A stretch of 64,000 nt of DNA, taken from positions 33,542 through 97,541 of the forward strand of contig DUSN01000062.1 in the NCBI GenBank assembly GCA_012842605.1, in the 5' to 3' direction. This document shows, one piece after another, positions 32,833-41,759 of the stretch (positions within the stretch are counted from its first letter, which is position 1; the number at the start of each line of letters is the position of its first letter). Source of the stretch: Clostridiales bacterium. Lineage in GTDB: Bacteria; Bacillota; Clostridia; Caldicoprobacterales; DTU083. Below the pieces are notes generated by a model. It did not search any database. It had not been told where the DNA came from and was given only the letters and a program-made list of their open reading frames with translations. The translations under genes and the position numbers were made by a program.

Positions 32833-33912
32833 TCAAAATGTCTCTTCAATAGTATATTCCTGTGTACCCAGTCCCCTCTTCTCCAGCTCATCCAGTTGAA
32901 TATATGGGCTCTTCCCATGGAGTCTCTGGAACAGATGTCCTTCTGTGCCAAGTTCCATTCCCTTTGGCACGCCAGCAAGATTCAGGTTCTCAAACTTAAT
33001 GGCATCTATGCATGCTCTTTCAATTGCAACGATATCCTGAGAAGCCATAATTCCGATATCAGGAACCAGCGCAGGCGTTGACAAGCCCCAGCAATCGCAT
33101 AACGCGGTGATGTTTGTAAGGAAGTTTATGTAGAATACATGTCCGGGCTCGAATGTTTTCAATACCTGCTCAGTGCAGATTGCCATTCCGGTTTGAAAAT
33201 CCTGATACTGGTTATTTGTCATACGAATTGCTCCTACCGGACAGACCTTTACACAATGGGTACAGAGCGTGCAATGATGGAAATTGACAGTGTACTTGTT
33301 TTCTATAAATGTGTTTGCATCATGATTGCAGCTGTTAATACAGAGCTCGCAATGTGTACAAAGATCCTCGTCCCATTCCAGGCCGCCCTCGAGGCCGTGT
33401 ATCTGCTGCCTGGTCCGATCCGTTACACAGCCCATGGCAATATTTTTGCATGCGCCGCCGTACCCGCAGACTCCATGGCCTTTTACATGTGAGAGATCAA
33501 TCATTACGTCAGCATCATGAATATACCCGCCGATATCTACATTCTTGAATGTTCTGAAATCTACATACTTTTCATAAAAGTACTTTCCTGTTATACCGCA
33601 AACAGGAGCAATCGGCACTCCCAAGTATTCTTCCGTATAGCCCCTTACCCGGGCTCCTTCCGTTACCTGGTCAGTGATATATACCCTGGCACCAAATTCC
33701 TTCAGCTTGTCAACCAGTATTTTGACAAACAGCGGGTGGATTGTAGTATAACCGATGCCGCGGCCCAGGTGCATCTTTATAACAGTAAGCTTATCCTTCA
33801 CAACCTTTTCCATTCCCAAATGATCCAGCATCCTGTTGAACTTAGCCGGAAGAGTAGCACTTGCATCATATTTGTCGTACTCAACCGATGTGAACAAAAC
33901 CTTCGAACCCAT
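32833..33912 (-). CDS. DUF362 domain protein with two 4Fe-4S clusters
   Basis: 359 residues. The DUF362 part (about 1-185) includes L-T-V-I-K-M-H-L-G-R-G, D-L-S-H-V-K-G-H-G-V-C-G-Y-G-G-A, and is followed by two ferredoxin motifs, C-T-H-C-E-L-C-I-N-S-C and C-T-L-C-T-H-C-V-K-V-C-P-V-G. Such proteins are widespread in anaerobes and presumed to pass electrons; no reaction is established. No signal peptide, so cytoplasmic. The gene stands alone with a good promoter upstream. Confidence 0.88.
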   Translation of the reverse strand: MGSKVLFTSVEYDKYDASATLPAKFNRMLDHLGMEKVVKDKLTVIKMHLGRGIGYTTIHPLFVKILVDKLKEFGARVYITDQVTEGARVRGYTEEYLGVPIAPVCGITGKYFYEKYVDFRTFKNVDIGGYIHDADVMIDLSHVKGHGVCGYGGACKNIAMGCVTDRTRQQIHGLEGGLEWDEDLCTHCELCINSCNHDANTFIENKYTVNFHHCTLCTHCVKVCPVGAIRMTNNQYQDFQTGMAICTEQVLKTFEPGHVFYINFLTNITALCDCWGLSTPALVPDIGIMASQDIVAIERACIDAIKFENLNLAGVPKGMELGTEGHLFQRLHGKSPYIQLDELEKRGLGTQEYTIEETF

Positions 33913-33955
33913 CCGTGATCTCTCCTTTGACCTTTGTTGTTTATTACCATTTCAT

Positions 33956-33984
33956 ATCATATAGAATTGTGTTCAAAAAGTAAA
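33956..33984 (-). promoter_or_regulatory. promoter of the DUF362 gene
   Basis: TTTACT (33979-33984) and TATGAT (33956-33961) at a 17-base spacing, 45 bases before the start codon. Confidence 0.55.
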
Positions 33985-34023
33985 GCCTGCAAACTCTTTA
34001 AGGATAATATAAGAAGCATTATA

Positions 34024-34165
34024 TTGCAATTTTGGATGCGAATGGTATAGAATTGACTAAAAAGGAGGGTTGTACAACATTATGGTAATTGGCAAAAAGT
34101 CAGGCATCTATGGCTCATCCGTAAACAAATTCCTTGATTCCTTCAAGTTCGAAACTCAAGAATAG
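34024..34165 (+). other. promoter, ribosome binding site and 27-codon frame: likely truncated gene head
   Basis: TTGCAA (34024-34029) and TATAGA (34046-34051) are 16 bases apart; AAAGGAGGG follows, then ATG 34082 opens a 27-residue frame (M-V-I-G-K-K-S-G-I-Y-G-S) stopping at TAG 34163-34165. Such complete expression signals ahead of a short, protein-like start suggest the 5' end of a gene whose body was deleted, next to a decayed DeoR regulator. A short functional peptide is less likely. Confidence 0.35.
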
Positions 34166-34180
34166 CTTAAATTTAACAAG

Positions 34181-34546
34181 TTACTCATGCATACTGTTTT
34201 CTACTACTATCACCTGTATACCCAGATCCTCAATTTTTGACAGTTCATCCTCTACTGCATCTCAATCTGTTATCAGTATATCGATTTTTCTTGCATTAAT
34301 ATCTTTCAGGAATGAATTATGGCCAATCTTATGATTAGGAAACAATGCTATGTTTTTTCTGGAGTTTTCCGCAATAGCTCTTTGAAATGCAGAGGTTTCA
34401 GGTGTGCTGTTGGAAATGCCGAACTCAGCAGAAAATCCTGCTCCGGTGAGAAAACTGACATCAAAGCGCATATTCCTGACAAACTCCTTGGCAAAGGCAT
34501 CTATTATTCTCTGAAGACCTGTCAATGCAGTAAAATTATGATTGAT
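34181..34546 (-). pseudogene. DeoR-family regulator, C-terminal remnant
   Basis: The frame contains the DeoR sugar-phosphate sensor core: A-L-T-G-L-Q-R-I-I-D, then F-D-V-S-F-L-T-G-A-G-F-S-A-E-F-G-I-S-N-S-T-P-E, and D-I-L-I-T-D. There an in-frame TGA (34261-34259) replaces an expected Trp codon, after which the family pattern resumes and ends at TAA 34181. The N-terminal helix-turn-helix half is absent and a stop lies just upstream. The gene is therefore 5'-truncated and interrupted. Confidence 0.8.
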
Positions 34547-34590
34547 TCAGTATAGTGCCAAGCCAACAATTAAAGGAAATCTGTTAATAA

Positions 34591-34632
34591 TTGAGCACTG
34601 TACCCATGATTTAAAAATTGAGAACTGTCCCC
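34591..34632 (-). repeat. two GGGGACAGTTCTCAA repeats after the L,D-transpeptidase stop
   Basis: A diverged copy (TTGAGCACTGTACCC, 34591-34605) and a full copy (ATTGAGAACTGTCCCC, 34617-34632) lie at a 27-base step, the same period as in pdhC. The full copy ends two bases after the stop codon of the next gene. Confidence 0.75.
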
Positions 34633-34634
34633 AA

Positions 34635-35396
34635 TTATTCAAAGGGGAATATTCCTAAAGCCTTGTATGTAGCCCAGTCCACATAATGAGTGAGCGGGAG
34701 ATTGTTGTCTTTCTTAAATTTAAGCAACGCAGCTTTCATGCCCTCACCATAAATGCCGTCAATAGCACCTGTATAGTATCCTAACTTCTGCAGACGTTTC
34801 TGCACCTCTGCCACTTGTGATTTTCTGTCTCCAGGCTCCAGCTTGTCAAAAGTGCTGCCCATATTGCCATAAGGTCCCCCATATACAATAACCCGCGTCT
34901 TAAAGGGTACGATACTGTACAGCTCTTCCACATCCCGATTTCTCATTCTGAAGCAGCCATGGGAAGCCCGATTGCCTATGGAGCTGGGCCTGTTTGTGCC
35001 ATGTATTCCATATGTACCCCAAGGTACATTCAATCCCATCCATCGCGTACCAAACCCGCCGCCCCAGTTCCTGGCTTTATTGACAATATACCATACCCCT
35101 ATAGGTGACGGTGTCTCAGGTTTACCCTGGGCTACCGGGTATTTCTTTATAAGTTTGTTGTTTTCAAACAAATAAAGCATGGATTCAGTCAGATCTATGA
35201 GAATATCATATTGACTTTCAGTTTTATTGTTAGGTTCTTTTGTAACATGCTCCACAGCAGCATCTTCACTTGTTCCATACACAGGCAGGTGCTGCTCCAG
35301 GTTTATTATTTGCTGATCCAAAGCTGCATATAGAAGAGCGATAAGCAAAACATAAACAATAGCCTGTATTTGCCTCAAACTTGTTTTCTTGAACAT
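34635..35396 (-). CDS. L,D-transpeptidase with peptidoglycan-binding domain
   Basis: 253 residues from ATG 35396, which has GGAGG eight bases upstream. A membrane anchor or uncleaved signal (about 9-27) is followed by a YkuD domain with Y-G-I-H-G-T-N and the catalytic S-H-G-C-F-R-M-R-N, then a C-terminal peptidoglycan-binding repeat (V-Q-K-R-L-Q-K-L-G-Y-Y-T-G-A-I-D-G-I-Y-G). It makes 3-3 cross-links or anchors proteins in the wall, outside the membrane. Domain order (catalytic first, binding last) is the reverse of some relatives. It follows the sugar-binding lipoprotein gene by 68 bases. Confidence 0.9.
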   Translation of the reverse strand: MFKKTSLRQIQAIVYVLLIALLYAALDQQIINLEQHLPVYGTSEDAAVEHVTKEPNNKTESQYDILIDLTESMLYLFENNKLIKKYPVAQGKPETPSPIGVWYIVNKARNWGGGFGTRWMGLNVPWGTYGIHGTNRPSSIGNRASHGCFRMRNRDVEELYSIVPFKTRVIVYGGPYGNMGSTFDKLEPGDRKSQVAEVQKRLQKLGYYTGAIDGIYGEGMKAALLKFKKDNNLPLTHYVDWATYKALGIFPFE

Positions 35397-35464
35397 GCCC
35401 AACACCTCCACTGCTATGTAAAATATATTCTTGCACATAGCGGTGTTAGAACACATTCTCTTTT

Positions 35465-36385
35465 CTATTTTTGAGACATACTGTACATCGTTCTGACTTC
35501 ACAACCTGTATCTATCCGGTCAGGCACAGCTTGACCAGAGATAATATTCAGCGCAGTCTCCACTGCCTCATAGCCAATCTTGTAAGAGTTTTGACTTACA
35601 TAACCAAATATTTGACCTTTGCGTAAGAGTTCAGAGGTTTCTTCAGTAAAATCAAAACCCACAATTTTTACTTCCTGTTTCCATTGTGATAAAGCTGCAG
35701 CGGTTCCGGCAGCAATTTCCGGACAAGCAGCAAACACTCCGTTAATTTCGGGAAATGCAGCAAGGATATCATTAAGGGTCTTCTGGGTATTTTCTTTACT
35801 GCCATTGCAGTCAAATATGTTAATAATGCTTATTTGCTGGTATTCCTCCATAGCCTTGCAAAACCCGTTTTGTCTTTCCAGGGCTTTCGGGTCATCCGAT
35901 GAAATATTCAGCATAACTGCCTTTCCCCTGTGTTTCATGCCTTCCGCTAACATCTGCCCTGCTTTTTCGGCTGCCAATTCGTTGTCAGAATATATGTATG
36001 TACCGGGGATATCATCTGGACCCTCTGAATCCAGATAAATCAGGTGAATGCCTTTTTCCCGGGCTCTTTCCAATTGCTTGTACAGCTGCTGATTTTCAGC
36101 AGGAGTTATAATAATAGCCTTAGTGGTTCTGCGGACAGCTTTTTTTATTAAATTTATGCTGCTCTCCTCATCATCCGTCAAATTTATGTTGTAAACTTCC
36201 AAGTTTGCATTATATAAATCAGCAGCATCTTTAATTCCATCAATAATCAGCCTTCTGTGCTCGCTGCCATCAGAAGAAATAAAAGCATAAACTTCAGCAT
36301 AGTCATGATTTGCTGTTAAAACCACATTACAACCAGCCAACACTAAAATTAATAATAATGTACAGATGACAGCAATGACCCTCAT
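35465..36385 (-). CDS. sugar-binding lipoprotein (periplasmic-binding protein, RbsB/MglB-like)
   Basis: 306 residues. A lipoprotein signal ends at L-A-G-C with the lipidated Cys19. The two-lobed type I binding fold shows Y-A-F-I-S-S-D-G, A-I-I-I-T-P-A-E-N, I-Y-L-D-S-E-G-P, G-V-F-A-A-C-P-E-I-A-A-G and I-V-G-F-D-F-T. Such proteins feed sugar ABC importers or sense sugars for two-component systems. No ABC ATPase or permease gene is near, so it may serve as a sensor or work with a transporter elsewhere. Confidence 0.82.
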   Translation of the reverse strand: MRVIAVICTLLLILVLAGCNVVLTANHDYAEVYAFISSDGSEHRRLIIDGIKDAADLYNANLEVYNINLTDDEESSINLIKKAVRRTTKAIIITPAENQQLYKQLERAREKGIHLIYLDSEGPDDIPGTYIYSDNELAAEKAGQMLAEGMKHRGKAVMLNISSDDPKALERQNGFCKAMEEYQQISIINIFDCNGSKENTQKTLNDILAAFPEINGVFAACPEIAAGTAAALSQWKQEVKIVGFDFTEETSELLRKGQIFGYVSQNSYKIGYEAVETALNIISGQAVPDRIDTGCEVRTMYSMSQK

Positions 36386-36415
36386 AAACCCCTTGTACCT
36401 TCCTCCCAGGCAATA

Positions 36416-36793
36416 TTATTTCAGTGCAGCCAGAACACAGTCCTTAACATATTGCATGCCCTTTTCTTCTATGCTCTGCACTATTTCTGCATTATGTGTC
36501 CCCGGCTGAAGCCAGATGTACTGAATGCCCAATGAAGCAGCTTCTTCAATCACCTTGATTCCTATGCGGGGATTGACCACCATATCAATTACCTCAGGTC
36601 TTTCCGGAAGCTCAGACAGACTGTGGTAACATTTGTCACCGTCAATTTCATCATGACCGGGGTTTACCGGATATACCCTATAACCATGGTCTTTTAGCTT
36701 TTTATAAATCTTATATCCAAATTTATCAGGATGAATGCTGGCACCTACAACAGCCCATGTTTTGCATTTCAGCATTTCTTGCGAAAGACTCAT
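36416..36793 (-). CDS. CoA-binding domain protein (YccU-like)
   Basis: 125 residues with the Rossmann-type CoA-binding fold of succinyl-CoA synthetase alpha: W-A-V-V-G-A-S, G-Y-K-I-Y-K-K-L, V-Y-P-V-N-P, and Q-Y-I-W-L-Q-P-G-T-H. Function of the family is not established. The frame extends upstream, but ATG 36793 with GGGAGG six bases before it is chosen. It lies about 110 bases downstream of thiI on the same strand. Confidence 0.88.
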   Translation of the reverse strand: MSLSQEMLKCKTWAVVGASIHPDKFGYKIYKKLKDHGYRVYPVNPGHDEIDGDKCYHSLSELPERPEVIDMVVNPRIGIKVIEEAASLGIQYIWLQPGTHNAEIVQSIEEKGMQYVKDCVLAALK

Positions 36794-36902
36794 ATATACC
36801 TCCCTTTCCGCTTGGCAGTTTACATGGTCAAGCCCTGCAATAGTATATATAACAAGCAGAATTTCATCTGCCTGAAATTTAATAATCATGCAATCCGGCA
36901 TA

Positions 36903-38069
36903 CTATAATTCTATGACTTCTATATTCTCCAGCGCTTCTTTAATCAATACCTCTTCATCGATCAATTGCTCAGATTTTATAATTTTCTCCAGCCGGGGGT
37001 GTGTTGCCGGGTGCCTGGGTGTAAAAACAGTGCAGCAATCTTCGTAAGGCAGTATTGAGGTCTCATATGTACCTATATTGCTGGCAATGTTCATTATATC
37101 AATCTTATCAAAGCCAATCAGCGGGCGAAACACCGGCATTGCAACTGCAGCATTGGTAACCACCAGGCTGTCCACAGTCTGGCTTGCCACCTGCCCGATG
37201 CTTTCTCCGGTAATCAAGGCAGCAGCTCCTTCCCGTTTGGCTACTTCCTGTGCTATTTTCATCATGCTGCGCCTCATAAGAATGGTGAGCTGTTCATCAG
37301 GGCATTTTTCATACAATTCCTGCTGAATACGGGTAAAAGGTACCACATGTAGGCGGATAGAGCCGCAATAACGAGTCAGAATCCTTGCAAGCTCTATTAC
37401 TTTTTCCTTGGATCTGTCACTTGTATATGGGAAACTATGGAAATGCACCGCGGTAAGTGCAACTCCCCTCTTGGCTATCATCCAGCCTGCTACCGGGCTG
37501 TCTATTCCCCCTGACAGAAGAAGTGCAGCCTTGCCGTTTGTACCCACAGGCATTCCTCCGGCACAGGGTATCATTTCATGATAAATATAGGTGTATTCCC
37601 GCACTTCAACATTCAGTACCATATCCGGGTTATGAACATCAACCTTTAATTCCGGGAATTGTCTCAAAAGCCTGCCGCCTAATTCCCTGCTGATGGTCAT
37701 GGAATCCATGGGAAACTTTTTGTCTGCCCGCCTGGACTCCACTTTGAATGTCAAAACATCTTTCTGCGAATTGGCAATAAAATCCTTCATTATCATTTGA
37801 GCATACTGGGTTATAGTATCAAAATCCTTATCCAATTTATAAGCCGGACTTATTGATACTATGCCAAAAACACGGGTTAGTGCATCAACAACAGCCGCTT
37901 CATCAGAATAATTCTCCACATAAAACCTTCCCTGCGCCTTTAGAACCTTAACCCCGCTTATATCCTTCAATGCTCTCTTGATGTTGTTGAGCAATACTCT
38001 TTCAAAATACGGCCTGTTTTGGCCTTTTAGGTGAATTTCGCCGTAGCGTATCAGTATAACTTTTTCCAT
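36903..38069 (-). CDS. thiI: tRNA 4-thiouridine synthase ThiI
   Basis: 388 residues. The N-terminal ferredoxin-like and THUMP domains (to about 170) precede a PP-loop ATPase with L-L-S-G-G-I-D-S-P-V-A-G-W. It adenylates tRNA uridine 8 for sulfur insertion. The C-terminal rhodanese domain of the Enterobacterial protein is missing, as is usual in Firmicutes, where the adjoining cysteine desulfurase supplies sulfur directly. Start ATG 38069 is two bases after the nifS-type gene, so the pair is cotranscribed. Confidence 0.95.
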   Translation of the reverse strand: MEKVILIRYGEIHLKGQNRPYFERVLLNNIKRALKDISGVKVLKAQGRFYVENYSDEAAVVDALTRVFGIVSISPAYKLDKDFDTITQYAQMIMKDFIANSQKDVLTFKVESRRADKKFPMDSMTISRELGGRLLRQFPELKVDVHNPDMVLNVEVREYTYIYHEMIPCAGGMPVGTNGKAALLLSGGIDSPVAGWMIAKRGVALTAVHFHSFPYTSDRSKEKVIELARILTRYCGSIRLHVVPFTRIQQELYEKCPDEQLTILMRRSMMKIAQEVAKREGAAALITGESIGQVASQTVDSLVVTNAAVAMPVFRPLIGFDKIDIMNIASNIGTYETSILPYEDCCTVFTPRHPATHPRLEKIIKSEQLIDEEVLIKEALENIEVIEL

Positions 38070-38071
38070 TC

Positions 38072-39229
38072 TTACCTCCTGGTGAACCTTTCTATTCTGC
38101 TGACTGCGCGAACCAGAGTGGGAATAAATTCATCTATCTCTTCTGTAGTTGTCAAATAGGAAATACTTATGCGTATGGAGCCTTCAGCCGTCCTGTTATC
38201 CAGTCCCATAGCCTTTAATACATGGCTGAGCTTTCTTTCCCTGCTGGAGCAGGCCGAACCGGTGCTTACATACACCCCTTCTTCCTCCAGGGCATGCAGC
38301 AAAATCTCACCTTTTAGCCCAGGAAATCCAACATTCAGTATATGAGGGGCACTCTCACCTACACTTCCGTTTATTACCGCATTAAGCAAAGCCTCCTGTA
38401 TACCTTTAATCAGCTTATCCTTCAGACGCTTGAGATAAGAACTGTCATCTGCCAGTTTTTGTGCCACCCATTTAGCGCCCTCCCCCATACCTACAATGCC
38501 GGGAATATTTTCTGTGCCGCTGCGTAACCCGCCTTGTTGATTTCCGCCGAACAAAATAGGCTGGATCCTTACGTCCTTTCTCTTATATAATGCACCAACG
38601 CCCTTGGGTGCATGGATTTTATGCCCACTCATTGAAAGCAGGTCTATTCCCCACCTGTCCGGGAATAGAGGAACCTTGCCAAAGGCCTGGATGCCATCCA
38701 CGTGGAATACAGGTTTACGTTCCAGCCCCTCAAGCAGTGCACCGATCTCATGAATCGGCTGAATAGAGCCGGTTTCATTGTTAACATGCATGATGCTTAT
38801 CAGAATAGTGTCCCGCCGCAGGTTAGCTTTCAACTCGTCCAAAGATATTATACCGTTTTTATCAACAGTCAGGTAGGTTACTTCAAATCCTTGTTTTTCC
38901 AGATGTTTAAAAGCCTGTAAAACAGACGGATGTTCAATAGCTGTTGTAATACAGTGCATACCGCTGCGTTTTTTATCATAAGCCGTTCCCAGAATGGCCA
39001 TATTATTGGCTTCGGTACCGCCGGATGTAAATATGATTTCATCAGGGGATGTCTTAAGCAGACTGCTTATGTGGTTCTTAGCCTCCTTAATTCGTTTTTC
39101 CGCTTGAATGCCTAAACGATGCATCGATGATGGATTGCCAAAATCATTTTTCAAGCAGTCTGTCACTGCATCCACTACTTCAGGAACGACAGGTGTGGTT
39201 GCTGCATAATCCAAATAAATCTGTTTCAT
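38072..39229 (-). CDS. cysteine desulfurase (NifS/IscS family, NifZ-type partner of ThiI)
   Basis: 385 residues of PLP enzyme: Y-L-D-Y-A-A-T-T-P at the start, S-G-G-T-E-A-N-N, H-V-N-N-E-T-G, the PLP lysine in S-G-H-K-I-H-A-P-K-G, and the catalytic loop cysteine S-T-G-S-A-C-S-S. The short catalytic loop fits the group-I desulfurases. It mobilises cysteine sulfur as a persulfide; coupling to thiI points to tRNA thiolation, though thiamine or Fe-S supply is possible. Confidence 0.93.
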   Translation of the reverse strand: MKQIYLDYAATTPVVPEVVDAVTDCLKNDFGNPSSMHRLGIQAEKRIKEAKNHISSLLKTSPDEIIFTSGGTEANNMAILGTAYDKKRSGMHCITTAIEHPSVLQAFKHLEKQGFEVTYLTVDKNGIISLDELKANLRRDTILISIMHVNNETGSIQPIHEIGALLEGLERKPVFHVDGIQAFGKVPLFPDRWGIDLLSMSGHKIHAPKGVGALYKRKDVRIQPILFGGNQQGGLRSGTENIPGIVGMGEGAKWVAQKLADDSSYLKRLKDKLIKGIQEALLNAVINGSVGESAPHILNVGFPGLKGEILLHALEEEGVYVSTGSACSSRERKLSHVLKAMGLDNRTAEGSIRISISYLTTTEEIDEFIPTLVRAVSRIERFTRR

Positions 39230-39344
39230 ATCCCGCTCCCTGTTCTATTCTAATAAAATCCTGTCTGATAATAGTCTCTACAAGTATAGGTTAACCTTTA
39301 CAATTGTTTTGTAATCGAAGTGGCAAGACAAAAGCTTTTACTAT

Positions 39345-39366
39345 AAAAAAGCCCCCTGTTGGGAGC
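39345..39366 (-). terminator. intrinsic terminator
   Basis: GCTCCC pairs with GGGGGC (39351-39366, loop of four), followed on the minus strand by T6. It begins six bases after the stop of the membrane-protein gene at 39372. Confidence 0.75.
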
Positions 39367-39371
39367 ATTCC

Positions 39372-39914
39372 TTAGTTTATTTTCACATTCCTGGGATTTA
39401 CCAATTTGAACATTTTGAGCATCTCTTCACTTGGTTCAAATACCAGGATGGATTTGTCTCCATTATGAGTAAATATGCCATAGTATAAACCGCCGCCCCG
39501 GTTAAGGAAATAATTGAATTTTTTAATGCCCGGATACTGCAGCATTTTCATAAATCCATCGTCGCTTGCAGGAGCTATTATTTCAAATTCTTTAATATTG
39601 GCACTAAGAAGTTTTTTTCGCCGGGAATTATTGATTACCTTGGCTATATCCAGTATACCGTTGGTAAAGGTATAGTCATACTCGATTCTCTGATTGTTGC
39701 GGACTGTAAAGCAAAGAAAGGTAAGCCCTCCGAAGAAAACAAACATTATAAGCCCCAGTAAATTAAATGAGCCCTGAAATATTTGATTGAAAAATACCTG
39801 AAATGAAAAGATTGTAAGAATGCCAAAGAAAATCATTCCAATCCAAGCCAGCACATAAACAACTGTGCTTAAACCCGTATTTACCTTGTGCACGGATTCT
39901 TCCCGAAACAGATC
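39372..39914 (-). CDS. hypothetical membrane protein (DUF6106-like)
   Basis: 180 residues from ATG 39914, which has GGGAG nine bases upstream (the frame continues to 39962). Two adjacent membrane segments (about 18-42 and 53-72) are followed by a soluble domain with I-E-Y-D-Y-T-F-T-N-G-I-L-D-I-A-K-V, R-R-K-K-L-L-S, and a tail ending in L-V-N-P-R-N-V-K. The pattern resembles a clostridial family of unknown function seen next to housekeeping genes. It is a single-gene unit. Confidence 0.65.
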   Translation of the reverse strand, partial: DLFREESVHKVNTGLSTVVYVLAWIGMIFFGILTIFSFQVFFNQIFQGSFNLLGLIMFVFFGGLTFLCFTVRNNQRIEYDYTFTNGILDIAKVINNSRRKKLLSANIKEFEIIAPASDDGFMKMLQYPGIKKFNYFLNRGGGLYYGIFTHNGDKSILVFEPSEEMLKMFKLVNPRNVKIN

Positions 39915-40176
39915 CATATTCTTCAACTCCCTGTTGTCTTTCTTAAAAAAACTCGCTATCATCAGTATTGCTTATATTTTATCATGATTTTGCACCTTAT
40001 GGTACATTATTTTGTCCAAAATTCAAAAAATCATTGATTTATAAGTCAAATGAACAAAAATCATCGGATTAACTGCTGCAAACAAGAAGGAAAAGCCTGT
40101 CCGATTTAGAATTATATTATATAAGACATAATCATTATCTTTCTACTCTACTAAAGCAACAAGAAGGAGGGAGGCT

Positions 40177-41679
40177 ATGATTTGCCCGTCCTGCGGCACC
40201 AAAAACAACTACTACCATAAATTTTGTTATAATTGCGGTGCCAGTCTTACTGCTGATGTCCAGGAAACAAAAAGAGATTCACTGTTTGTTACGGAACAGG
40301 ATATTAATAATGTCCAGCCAGAAACTGATATATTTGCATTTGAGCCTTACGACGATCTACTTGTAAAAGAACAGACTGATAAAGAACCGGAGTTTAGTAT
40401 TCAGAGTCAGCTTCCTCTGAGACGGTATCGCAAGGAAGAAAAATCCGGAGACAGACTGCAGAAATTTATTAAGGCATGCATTTCCATTATCCTTATTGCT
40501 TTGATAGGTTTTCTCTGTTATATGGGATATGATCAGCTCCTGCGAAATCCCACAGACAACCAGCCTGCTTTAAAACGTATTGACCTGGAGTATTTCGTTG
40601 AGGAAACCTTATTAGACGGTGAATCAGCCAGAAAAGTCACTATTTTGTCCGACATAGGTGAACAGGTCAGGCTGCTTGACAAAAAATTCGCCGTAGTAAA
40701 TGGCCAGGCTGAGATCATCATCCCGGACAAGGAATTTTCCCTTAATGATTATGAAAAAATGAATGGCTCGCTGCAGGTAAACCTTCCTGTCACCATTCTG
40801 GCCGACGGTTATCCGGAACGAAATGAAGAAATCAGGTTTGAGGTGCCAGTAAAATCCGCTGCTTTAGAAGTTATTTCTCCATCTGATAAAGAAGCTGTTG
40901 TAGACGGTGATACCTACAAATTAATGCTAAAAGTTGAACCGGGGTCGGAAGTCTTTATAAACAACAATAATTATACCCATTTGCTCGACCAGCAGGGCCA
41001 GCTCTCTTTGCAGCTTAAACTGCCCGATCAGGCTGAAACCAAATATGAAATACGTGTTTCTGCCAAAGGATATGAAGACACTATCGATACGGTAATCTTA
41101 AAGAAAAGACAGATGGAATTCCCGCTGACAGTAGACCAAAGCGTGCCTATTCAGGCCACTGAAGGTGAATGGGTGAAGATAACAGGCAATACTCATCCTG
41201 AGGCTGTATTGTCAACCAATTTGCAGGTGCGTGAAGAACCCAGTCAGGATCCTGATACCGGTGATTTTAAGTTATATGTAAAAGCAACAGCCAAGGGCTA
41301 TACACCTTTTGTGCTTACAGCCAGTCTTGAAGGCAAGGAAGACTCTGTGCTGGACTTGGTAATCGAACGGCCGGTCAGCGAACGTGAATATACCACTTCA
41401 GCCTGGGCGCCTGAATATAATGAGCTAAAGGAGTATCCACATCTTCACAATGGAATCATCTTTCTATTCACCGGTAAAGTAACTCAGATTCAATCAACCG
41501 GCACCAAAACCACGCTGATAGTTAATGTTGCTGATGATGGTCAGCCAGAACAGCTAATATGCGTAGACTACTGGGGAACAGCAAGTTTCGGACCTGGTCA
41601 AAAGATACGGATATTCGGAAACCGCTGGGGCAATAAAAATGACATGCCTTATATAATGGCTCCATATATATACAGATAA
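40177..41679 (+). CDS. zinc-ribbon membrane protein with a large extracellular region
   Basis: 500 residues. An N-terminal zinc ribbon (Cys3, Cys6, Cys17, Cys20) and an acidic linker lead to one membrane span (about 98-117). The remaining 380 residues should lie outside the cell and appear to be three or four beta-sandwich-like repeats (for example V-K-V-E-P-G-S-E-V-F-I-N and V-K-I-T-G-N-T-H-P-E-A), ending in an OB-like segment near the C-terminus. The architecture recalls YvbJ/TcaA-type zinc-ribbon proteins of Firmicutes, whose roles are poorly defined. AAGGAGGGAGG precedes ATG 40177. Divergent from the DUF6106-like gene. Confidence 0.7.
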   Translation: MICPSCGTKNNYYHKFCYNCGASLTADVQETKRDSLFVTEQDINNVQPETDIFAFEPYDDLLVKEQTDKEPEFSIQSQLPLRRYRKEEKSGDRLQKFIKACISIILIALIGFLCYMGYDQLLRNPTDNQPALKRIDLEYFVEETLLDGESARKVTILSDIGEQVRLLDKKFAVVNGQAEIIIPDKEFSLNDYEKMNGSLQVNLPVTILADGYPERNEEIRFEVPVKSAALEVISPSDKEAVVDGDTYKLMLKVEPGSEVFINNNNYTHLLDQQGQLSLQLKLPDQAETKYEIRVSAKGYEDTIDTVILKKRQMEFPLTVDQSVPIQATEGEWVKITGNTHPEAVLSTNLQVREEPSQDPDTGDFKLYVKATAKGYTPFVLTASLEGKEDSVLDLVIERPVSEREYTTSAWAPEYNELKEYPHLHNGIIFLFTGKVTQIQSTGTKTTLIVNVADDGQPEQLICVDYWGTASFGPGQKIRIFGNRWGNKNDMPYIMAPYIYR

Positions 41680-41725
41680 GACTATAAACCATCATGCTAA
41701 AAGCTACCCATATACCTATAAAGCA

Positions 41726-41759
41726 ACCAGCGTCACTCTAACAATGGCGCTGGTTTTTT
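41726..41759 (+). terminator. intrinsic terminator of the zinc-ribbon gene
   Basis: ACCAGCG (41726-41732) with CGCTGGT (41748-41754) and a run of T. The stretch between here and 41960 holds no frame or structure that I can name. Confidence 0.8.
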
